Shown here piece after piece: positions 56,213 to 64,000 of a stretch of 64,000 bases of DNA. Each line of letters starts with the position of its first letter. Positions within the stretch are counted from its first letter, which is position 1. The stretch comes from CAXMST01 sp963793415 (GTDB taxonomy: Bacteria > Actinomycetota > Thermoleophilia > Solirubrobacterales > 70-9): positions 2,976,001-3,040,000 of the forward strand of contig CAWCAC010000002.1 of NCBI GenBank assembly GCA_963793415.1, given 5' to 3'. Under the pieces are notes generated by a model. It was not told where the DNA came from. It did not search any database and saw nothing but the letters and a program-made list of their open reading frames with translations. The position numbers were made by a program, and so were the translations under genes.

Positions 56213-56899
56213 CTACCCCCGGCGCCGCGCCGCCCAGGCCTGGGCGATGTCGCGGAGCTGGCGGCCCCGGTGGCGGAAGCCGGCGAGGGTCTTGCCGGTC
56301 GCGCGATGGGTGAGGTCGAGGTCGATCTCGGCGATCCGGCAGCCGGCGCGGACCGCGTCGATCGTCATCCCGGTCTCCATTCCGTAGCGGGGCGCGAACG
56401 GGAGGACAGCCCGCAGGGTGACGGCACGCATTGCGCGCTGCCCGGAGATCGGTTCGCCCGCCTCGTAGCCGCAGGCGGAGCGGATCGCCCAGCGGGCGAA
56501 GCCCTTGGCGGCGCCGATGCCGCCGCCCACCTTGCGCGAGAAGGAGGCGATCGCGAGGTCGCACTCGTTCGCCTCGATCGCAGCGACGAGCGGCTCGAGC
56601 CCGGCGGCGCTCTCGCCGAGGTCGCCGTCGCAGAGCAGGACGACAGCATCGGAGCGGCGCCCGGTCAATGCCGCCTCACAGGCCGCGGTCATGTTGCCGC
56701 CCTTGCCGTGAGGGCGGTTGCGGGTCACGACCTCGGCGCCGGCCGCGAGCGCGATCCGCGCCGTGCCGTCGTCGGAGGCGTCGTCGGCGACGATGACCGC
56801 GATCCCCGGCAGCGCCTGCCTAAGGGCCGTGATCGTCGCCTCGATCCGGTCGGCCTCGTTGCGGGCCGCGACGACCGCGACCCGCTCGGCCGCCGGCAT
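56213..56899 (-). CDS. Glycosyltransferase family 2 (polyprenyl-phosphate sugar transferase-like)
   Basis: A 228-residue GT-A glycosyltransferase resembling dolichol-phosphate mannosyltransferase catalytic domains. VVAARNEADRIEATI is the nucleotide-binding start; VADDASDDGTARIA and LLCDGDLGE give the metal-binding acidic residues. GEPISGQRAMRA and YGMETGMTIDA form the acceptor region. It lacks C-terminal membrane helices. The ATG shares one base with the aldehyde dehydrogenase stop (TGATG), so translation is coupled. The sugar and lipid acceptor are not known. Confidence 0.87.
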   Translation of the reverse strand: MPAAERVAVVAARNEADRIEATITALRQALPGIAVIVADDASDDGTARIALAAGAEVVTRNRPHGKGGNMTAACEAALTGRRSDAVVLLCDGDLGESAAGLEPLVAAIEANECDLAIASFSRKVGGGIGAAKGFARWAIRSACGYEAGEPISGQRAMRAVTLRAVLPFAPRYGMETGMTIDAVRAGCRIAEIDLDLTHRATGKTLAGFRHRGRQLRDIAQAWAARRRG

Positions 56900-58455
56900 C
56901 AGTCGCGCTTGCCGCGACCCCAGAGCAGCCGGAAGGTGCGGCCGAGGAGCTTCGTCACGGCCGGCTTGTCGTAGGGCAGCATGTGGATGTCCTTGTTGGT
57001 CGGCGCGAATCGCGTGACCAGCAGGGTCTGCTGCTTCGTGTACTTGCGGATCCCGTTGGCGCCGTGGCGCGAACCGACTCCGGACGCCTTCCAGCCACCC
57101 ATCGGCAGCTCGAGCGCTACGTAGTTGAGCTGTGCGTCGTTGATGCAGACGACGCCGGACTCGAGCCGGCGGGCGATGCGCTCGCCGTTCTCGGTGTCCT
57201 TCGTCCAGACCGAGGCCTGCAAACCGTACGGGGAGTCGTTCGAGAGCCGGATCGCCTCCTCGGCGTCGGCGACCTTCATCACCGGCAGCGTCGGACCGAA
57301 GGTCTCCTCGGTCATCGCCTCCATCGTATGGTCGACGTCGAGCAGCAGGGTCGGCTCGAAGAAGTCGCCCGGCCCGTTGCCGCGCTTGCCACCGACGACC
57401 GCGCGGGCGCCCTTGGCGACCGCGTCGTTGACGTGCTCCTCGACGAGATCGGTCTGCGAGGGCGAGGTCATCGCGCCGACATCGACGGAGGCGATACCAC
57501 CGGGCACGCCCTGACGGAGGGCCGCCATCTTCTCGGTGACCTTGGTGACGAAGGCGTCGTAGACGGGCTCCTCGACATAGACGCGCTCGACCGAGATGCA
57601 GGTCTGGCCGCCGTTCTGCATCGAGTAGTGGACCGCGGCGTTGGCGGCGCGCTCGAGGTTGGCGTCGCGGAGGACGATCATCGGGTCCTTGCCGCCGAGC
57701 TCCATGGCGACCCCGGTCAGCGTCTCGCCGGCGCGAGCCATGACCTTCTTGCCGACCTCGGTGGAACCGGTGAACATGATGAAGTCGACCGCGTCGATCA
57801 GCGAGTTGCCGATCGCCGAGCCCTCGCCCACAGCCACCTGGAAGACGTCCTCCGGGACGCCGCACTCGAGCAGCCCCTCGCGCATCAAAAGCGACGTCAT
57901 CGGGGTCAGGGTCGCCGGCTTCAGGACGACCGAGTTGCCGGCGGCAAGCGCCGGGATGCAGTCTCCGAAGCTGTTCGTCAGCGGGTAGTTCCACGGGCCG
58001 ATCACGCCGACGACGCCGATCGGGGCGTAGCGGACGACGAGCTTGCGGCCGAGCACGAACGGAGAAGCCGACTTGACCTTCTCATCCGCGAGGTACTTGG
58101 GAGCGTTCTTGGCCCAGAAGCCGAAAGCGGAAGCGGCGTAGGAGACCTCTGCCAACTGCGCGTCCTCGTAGGTCTTGCCGTTCTCCTTGACGATCGTGTC
58201 GATGATCCGGTCGGCGTTGTCGAGCGTCCACTTCTGCATCCGGCGCAGGATGCGACCGCGGCCGTCGAAGCCGAGGGCCTCCCAGGCGGGCTGGGCGGCA
58301 CGTGCGCGGTCGACCATCGCGGCGACATCGGCGGGACTGCAGGCGGCGACTGTGCCGATCAGATCCCCGGTCGCGGGGTTGTGGACCTCGATCGTCTTGC
58401 CGTCGGGCTTGCCGTTCGTCTCGGCGGTCTTGTCAGGGGCTGCTGTGGGCTCCAC
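56899..58455 (-). CDS. NAD(P)-dependent aldehyde dehydrogenase
   Basis: A 518-residue ALDH oxidising an aldehyde to acid. Cofactor region VVGVIGPWNYPLTNSF and TGSTEVGKKV; general-base Glu in AMELGGKDPMIVL; nucleophilic Cys in NGGQTCISVERVYV; ETFGPTLPVMKV near the end. The sequence is closest in style to succinate-semialdehyde/betaine-type and medium- to long-chain aldehyde dehydrogenases. A basic C-terminal extension (LLGRTFRLLWGRGKRD) could contact membrane, which would suit fatty-aldehyde oxidation. Operon with the GT2 gene downstream. Confidence 0.92.
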   Translation of the reverse strand: MEPTAAPDKTAETNGKPDGKTIEVHNPATGDLIGTVAACSPADVAAMVDRARAAQPAWEALGFDGRGRILRRMQKWTLDNADRIIDTIVKENGKTYEDAQLAEVSYAASAFGFWAKNAPKYLADEKVKSASPFVLGRKLVVRYAPIGVVGVIGPWNYPLTNSFGDCIPALAAGNSVVLKPATLTPMTSLLMREGLLECGVPEDVFQVAVGEGSAIGNSLIDAVDFIMFTGSTEVGKKVMARAGETLTGVAMELGGKDPMIVLRDANLERAANAAVHYSMQNGGQTCISVERVYVEEPVYDAFVTKVTEKMAALRQGVPGGIASVDVGAMTSPSQTDLVEEHVNDAVAKGARAVVGGKRGNGPGDFFEPTLLLDVDHTMEAMTEETFGPTLPVMKVADAEEAIRLSNDSPYGLQASVWTKDTENGERIARRLESGVVCINDAQLNYVALELPMGGWKASGVGSRHGANGIRKYTKQQTLLVTRFAPTNKDIHMLPYDKPAVTKLLGRTFRLLWGRGKRD

Positions 58456-58578
58456 TGGTACCTCTCCTGGGATTCGGGGGCTCTGACTGAAGGTCGTGCG
58501 TGCGAGACGTTACACGCCCCTCGACAGCACGTCGACCGCATCCGCATAGTGTCCCGACACACAACGGAAAGAGGGTCG

Positions 58579-58911
58579 ATGGATTCCGAGAATGCAGTCA
58601 ACCGCGCCCGCGACGCGATCACGGTGAGGCGCGTGTTCGGTGAGCCCTACGAACGGGACGGCGCCACCGTGATCCCGGCCGCCGCGATCTCCGGCGCGGC
58701 TGGGGGCGGCGGCGGCGAAGACCCCGAGTCGGGCCAAGCGGGCGGCGGCAGCGGCTTCGGTATCCGGGCCCGGCCGGTCGGTGCCTACGTGATCGAGGAT
58801 GGCCGAGTGCGCTGGGAGCCCGCGCGCGACCCGACCAGGGTCATCCTCGGGGCGCAGCTACTGGTCGGCATCGTGCTCATTGCCGGCCTGATCCTGCGCC
58901 GGCAACGCTGA
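58579..58911 (+). CDS. GerW/YtfJ-family small membrane protein
   Basis: A 110-residue protein with the GerW (spore germination YtfJ) pattern: VRRVFGEPYERDGATVIPAA, a Gly-rich middle (GGGGGED...GGGSGFGIRARPVGAYVI), then DGRVRWEPARDPTR. One transmembrane helix (about 90-106) and a basic end follow. The family is named from Bacillus spores but is common in non-sporulating actinobacteria with unknown role. ATG at 58579 follows GAAAGAGGG. It is divergent from the aldehyde dehydrogenase and 48 bp before the crotonase gene, so it may start that operon. Confidence 0.85.
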   Translation: MDSENAVNRARDAITVRRVFGEPYERDGATVIPAAAISGAAGGGGGEDPESGQAGGGSGFGIRARPVGAYVIEDGRVRWEPARDPTRVILGAQLLVGIVLIAGLILRRQR

Positions 58912-58959
58912 ACGCGGCCGGGGCGCCCGGGCGGAGGCAGCCGCCGATAGCCTTGCCGG

Positions 58960-59778
58960 GTGACCCCGACCGAACCTCGGACGCTCGCTGACGGAGCACT
59001 TCGACTCGACTTCCCCCGCGAAGCAGTCGCGCGGATCACGATGACCAACCCCGAGAAGCGGAACCCGCTCTCTCACGCCGTCCTTGACGCGATCTCCGAG
59101 CTCCTCCCCCAGCTCGACCACGGCATCGACGTCCGCTGCATCCTGCTCACGGGCGAGGGCAAGGCGTTCTCGGCCGGATACGACATCGGCGGCATTCCCG
59201 ACGACAGCTTCGAGACCGACGCCGAGGCCCTCGTCGCCCACCCCTTCACCGCGGCGATGGAAGCGATCAGCGCCCACCCCTATCCGGTCCTCGCGGCGAT
59301 CAACGGTCACTGCCTCGGGGGCGGCCTCGAGCTCGCGGTGCGCTGCGATCTGCGGATCTGCGCCGCCGAGGCGAAGCTCGGGATGCCCCCGGCGAAGCTC
59401 GGCCTGGTCTACGGGCACACCGGCCTCGAGCGCTTCATCGACACGATCGGGATCCCGCGCACGAAGGAGTTGTTCCTCGTCGGCCGCAACATCGACGGCG
59501 TCCGTGCCGAGCAGATCGGGCTCGTGCACGAGGTCCATCCGGCCGCCGAGATCGAGGCCGTCTCGCTCGACCGGGCCGAGGCGATCGCGGCCAACGCGCC
59601 GCTCGCGATGACCGGCAACAAGCACGCGATCGAGACGTTGGCGCGCTTCCCGCGGCTGAGCCCGCGTCAGGAAGAGGAACTGGTCGAGCTGCGCCGTTCC
59701 TGCTTCTCCTCCGAGGACTTCCGCGAGGGCATCCGCGCCTTCGCTGAGAAACGCGATCCGGTGTGGCGGGGCCGCTGA
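58960..59778 (+). CDS. Enoyl-CoA hydratase/isomerase (crotonase)
   Basis: Third crotonase of the window, 272 residues. Oxyanion-hole segments are FSAGYDIGGIPDD and AAINGHCLGGGLELAV; substrate region MPPAKLGLVYGHTGLERF. It ends PVWRGR, a variant of the PEWKGR end of the other two. GTG start at 58960. The AlkA-type glycosylase gene begins 16 bases before its stop, and heliorhodopsin follows, so crotonase, glycosylase and rhodopsin share a transcript. The reaction is unassigned. Confidence 0.9.
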   Translation: MTPTEPRTLADGALRLDFPREAVARITMTNPEKRNPLSHAVLDAISELLPQLDHGIDVRCILLTGEGKAFSAGYDIGGIPDDSFETDAEALVAHPFTAAMEAISAHPYPVLAAINGHCLGGGLELAVRCDLRICAAEAKLGMPPAKLGLVYGHTGLERFIDTIGIPRTKELFLVGRNIDGVRAEQIGLVHEVHPAAEIEAVSLDRAEAIAANAPLAMTGNKHAIETLARFPRLSPRQEEELVELRRSCFSSEDFREGIRAFAEKRDPVWRGR

Positions 59779-60380
59779 GCCCCGAGGCAGAGGCCCTCGC
59801 CGCGTCCGATTCGACCATGGCGGCGCTCGTCGACCGCTTCGGCGCCCGCTCGATCGCGGAGCGGATCCGCGGCGGCAGCCACTTCTCCGATCTAGCCCGG
59901 ATCATCGTCGGGCAGCAGGTCAGCACCGCCGCGGCGGCAACCGTCTGGAGCCGGGTCTGCGATGCCTACGGCGGCGAGGCGCCAGCCCCCGAGCAGGTGA
60001 TCGGCGCCGAGAACGTGCTCCGCGGCTGCGGGCTGAGCGGCCGCAAGGCCTCCTACGTGGTCGGTATCGGCGAGGCGATCGTCGCCGGCGAGCTCGAGCC
60101 GGAAACGCTGGCCGACGCCTCCGACGACGAGGTCATCGCGCAGCTGACCGCGCTGCGGGGGCTGGGACGGTGGTCGGCCGAGATGTTCCTGATGTTCAAT
60201 CTCGGCCGCCCCGACGTGTTCTCGGGCGGCGACCTCGGGCTGCGCAGGGGGATCCAGGTCGCGCTCGGGATGGAGGAGCCTCCGAGCCCCGACGAGAGCG
60301 TCGCGATCGCCGAGCGCTGGCGGCCGAACCGGACGCTCGCCTGCATCTACTTGTGGGAGGCGGCGCGAGCCGCTCGCTAG
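59763..60380 (+). CDS. alkA: DNA-3-methyladenine glycosylase II-like (HhH-GPD)
   Basis: Base-excision repair glycosylase, 205 residues. The helix-hairpin-helix is LRGLGRWSAE (131-140), with catalytic Asp D157 in VFSGGDLGL; ARIIVGQQVSTAAAATV is the typical early helix. It lacks the N-terminal AlkA_N domain, so it belongs to the short form. It removes alkylated purines from DNA. GTG start at 59763 overlaps the crotonase gene by 16 bases, and heliorhodopsin starts 12 bp after its stop. This adjacency is the basis for a possible light/DNA-damage link. Confidence 0.9.
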   Translation: MAGPLSPEAEALAASDSTMAALVDRFGARSIAERIRGGSHFSDLARIIVGQQVSTAAAATVWSRVCDAYGGEAPAPEQVIGAENVLRGCGLSGRKASYVVGIGEAIVAGELEPETLADASDDEVIAQLTALRGLGRWSAEMFLMFNLGRPDVFSGGDLGLRRGIQVALGMEEPPSPDESVAIAERWRPNRTLACIYLWEAARAAR

Positions 60381-60392
60381 CGTAGGTCGGAG

Positions 60393-61166
60393 ATGGGTGT
60401 CTCGAAAGATGAGAGCGGGCTCCGGAAGCTGCGCAACTGGAACCTGGCCGTGGGCGGGGTCCACGCGGCGCAGGCGCTGCTGATCCTGCTGCTCGCGACC
60501 AGCGTCAGCCTGCCGGTGACGATCAGCTACCTGACGGGACCGCCCGGAGCCGGCGACTATGGTGGGCCGACCCTCCTGTTCGACCTCCGGGTCGAGATCG
60601 CCGTCGCCCTGTTCCTGCTGCTCGCGGCCGTCGATCACCTCTCGGTCGGCACGTGGGCCAGACGCTGGTACGAGCAGCGCGTCGTGCGGGGGATCAATCC
60701 CGCCCGCTGGTGGGAGTACTCGATCAGCGCTTCGCTGATGATCGTGCTGATCGCGATGCTGACCGGAATCCGCGAGGGCACGGCGCTGCTGGCCCTGTTC
60801 GGCGTCAACGCGGCGATGATCCTCTTCGGGCTGGCGATGGAGCGGGCCAACCTCGACCGTGAGACGGTCGATTGGCGGCCGTTCGTGTACGGCTGCATCG
60901 CCGGAGCCGTGCCCTGGATCGCGATCGCCCTCCAACTCGGGGTTTCACAGGAGCAGGGCTCGGGCGCGCCGGGCTTCGTGATCGCGATCTTCGTCACGCT
61001 CTTCCTGCTCTTCAACTCGTTCGCCGTGAACATGTGGCTCACCTACCGCGGCCGCGGCCGCTGGGCCGATCCGTTGTTCTGCGAGCGCGTCTACCTGATC
61101 TTGAGCCTGCTCGCCAAGAGTGCGCTCGCCTGGCAGGTCTACTTCGGCGCCCTGGCAGGAAGCTGA
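60393..61166 (+). CDS. Heliorhodopsin
   Basis: Seven-helix retinal protein of the heliorhodopsin family, 257 residues. Retinal Schiff-base lysine K242 lies in SLLAKSALAWQVYFG on helix 7, and counter-ion Glu E108 in ARWWEYSISASLMIVLIAML on helix 3. Also diagnostic are LFGVNAAMILFG, YGCIAGAVPWI, FNSFAVNMWLTYRGRGRW, and H24 and H82. These match characterised heliorhodopsins by memory of their conserved residues. Members have an inverted topology (N-terminus inside) and slow photocycles without clear ion pumping; a sensory or enzyme-regulating role is proposed. ATG at 60393 follows GGTCGGAG. Probably co-transcribed with alkA. Confidence 0.95.
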   Translation: MGVSKDESGLRKLRNWNLAVGGVHAAQALLILLLATSVSLPVTISYLTGPPGAGDYGGPTLLFDLRVEIAVALFLLLAAVDHLSVGTWARRWYEQRVVRGINPARWWEYSISASLMIVLIAMLTGIREGTALLALFGVNAAMILFGLAMERANLDRETVDWRPFVYGCIAGAVPWIAIALQLGVSQEQGSGAPGFVIAIFVTLFLLFNSFAVNMWLTYRGRGRWADPLFCERVYLILSLLAKSALAWQVYFGALAGS

Positions 61167-61243
61167 GCCCGGCCGGCGGATCCGGCCCGGAAAGGACACG
61201 GCCCCCGTCGAAATGCTCGGCGAGGGCCGGGCCCCTCAAGAAT

Positions 61244-61276
61244 GGGGGCGGTTAAAGGGGAGCAAACACCGCCCCC
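61244..61276. terminator. Terminator between heliorhodopsin and carboxylase genes
   Basis: Perfect 9-bp stem GGGGGCGGT (61244-61252)/ACCGCCCCC (61268-61276) with a 15-base loop, 78 bp after the heliorhodopsin stop. Two smaller stems follow: GAAAG-CT-CTTTC (about 61300-61311) and CGCTT-N5-AAGCG (about 61338-61354). Convergent genes on both sides could use this region as a bidirectional terminator. Confidence 0.6.
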
Positions 61277-61357
61277 AAGGATCGGAATATAGACGAAAGC
61301 TCTTTCGTGGGTGAAAGCTTCCGACCGACCGGGCCGTCGCTTCACTTAAGCGAAGCG

Positions 61358-63430
<2,073 letters not shown>

Positions 63431-63445
63431 CGCGTTGTTCTCCGG

Positions 63446-64000
63446 CTACATCCGGAAGACGCCGAACTGCCTCGAGCCGGCGACGTCGTTGTTGTGACAG
63501 ACCGAGAGAGCGATTCCCAGCGCCGTGCGTGTGTCGCGCGGATCGATCATCCCGTCGTCCCAGAGCTCCCCGGAGGAGACGAAGGCGTCCGACTCGCTCT
63601 CGATCTGCTCCTCGACGGCCTTGGTACCTGCCGCCAGCTGCTCCTCGTCGACCTCGATCCCGCGGCGCTCGGCGCCGGCGCGCATCACGATCTCCATCAC
63701 GCCGGCAAGCTGCTTCGGACCCATCACGGCGGTCTTGTAGTTGGGCCAGGCGAAGATGAAGCGCGGATCGAAGCTGCGGCCGCACATGCCGTAGTTGCCG
63801 GCCCCGTAGGAGCCGCCCATCATCAGCGTCAGCTTCGGCACGCCGGCGTTGGCGACGGCGTTGATCATCTTCGCCCCGGCCTTGACGATGCCGCGTTGCT
63901 CGTAGTCGGTGCCGACGATGTAGCCGGTCGTGTTCTGCATGAACAGCAGCGGCGTGTCGACCTGATCGGCGAGCTGGATGAAGTGGGCGGCCTTTTCGGC
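63446..64000 (-). CDS. Acyl-CoA carboxylase beta subunit (carboxyltransferase), 5' end beyond window
   Basis: The C-terminal 184 residues of a carboxyltransferase; the N-terminal part lies beyond the right edge. Readable sequence: AEKAAHFIQLADQVDTPLLF, then MQNTTGYIVGTDYEQRGIVK, with LMMGGSYGAGNYGMCGRSFD, FIFAWPNYKTAVMGPKQLAG and DPRDTRTALGIALS. These match the methylcrotonyl-CoA carboxylase beta branch, which carries CO2 from biotin to the acyl-CoA. The ATG within the fragment (63940) is internal, not the start. The alpha subunit follows 15 bp downstream. Confidence 0.93.
   Translation of the reverse strand, partial: AEKAAHFIQLADQVDTPLLFMQNTTGYIVGTDYEQRGIVKAGAKMINAVANAGVPKLTLMMGGSYGAGNYGMCGRSFDPRFIFAWPNYKTAVMGPKQLAGVMEIVMRAGAERRGIEVDEEQLAAGTKAVEEQIESESDAFVSSGELWDDGMIDPRDTRTALGIALSVCHNNDVAGSRQFGVFRM

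Noticed and set aside
57000..57994. Upstream extension of the GT2 reading frame to 57994
   Set aside because: That part is a shadow of the aldehyde dehydrogenase. The real GT2 start overlaps the dehydrogenase stop at 56899.

Overview
The window is GC-rich, densely packed chromosomal DNA. The gene set points to a high-GC Gram-positive bacterium, most likely Actinomycetota and probably the Thermoleophilia/Solirubrobacterales group. Evidence for this is coproheme decarboxylase HemQ, an FprA-type ferredoxin reductase, an actinobacterial holin-X protein with a DUF3618 partner, a heliorhodopsin, and many acyl-CoA enzymes. The placement is an inference. I see no rRNA, tRNA, CRISPR array, phage module or complete insertion sequence.

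Layout. 0-12.7 kb: a ferritin-like protein, a hydrolase, a methyltransferase, cobalamin-dependent methionine synthase behind a SAM-I riboswitch, a glycosyltransferase fused to a flippase-like membrane domain, a membrane protein with a phosphatase-like ectodomain, then HemQ and FprA. 12.7-18.5 kb: a PAS-GAF-PAS-GGDEF-EAL protein, then Fe-S/redox genes (BolA, monothiol glutaredoxin, an IscA-type protein) and an epimerase/GST-like pair. 18.6-32.9 kb: DegV, an AI-2E family permease, a holin-X/DUF3618/small-protein operon, a TetR-nitrilase operon, a MerR-OsmC-crotonase operon, a broken MFS exporter, an HD-GYP protein, a P450 and an acyl-CoA dehydrogenase. 33-40 kb: a signalling and surface island with a pilin-like beta-helix protein, a secreted clan GH-A glycosidase, two paralogous NarL-type regulators, an unknown protein and a hybrid kinase. 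Tandem palindromic sites recur across this island. 40-48 kb: acyl-CoA dehydrogenase, ATP-grasp, GNAT, two SDRs, an SGNH lipoprotein and a kinase/regulator pair. 48-64 kb: MarR/Lon, a lactonase-like enzyme, PlsC, an acyl-reductase-like SDR, TetR, GlpK, an aldehyde dehydrogenase/glycosyltransferase pair, a GerW-like protein, then crotonase-AlkA-heliorhodopsin, facing an acyl-CoA carboxylase operon cut by the right edge.

The genes suggest a lipid- and acyl-CoA-degrading metabolism: three crotonases, two acyl-CoA dehydrogenases, a dienoyl-CoA-reductase-like SDR, a biotin carboxylase, GlpK and PlsC. Signalling combines c-di-GMP proteins with two-component systems.

The strongest non-routine signals are: (1) a heliorhodopsin directly downstream of a DNA glycosylase; (2) a roughly 350-bp palindromic intergenic repeat present three times, with conserved arms and an exchangeable central hairpin; (3) recurring pairs of dyad sites spaced 19-24 bp across the 33-38 kb island, matching the 7-2-7 geometry expected of the NarL-family regulators encoded there; (4) a matching conserved translation-start leader on three transcripts of that island.
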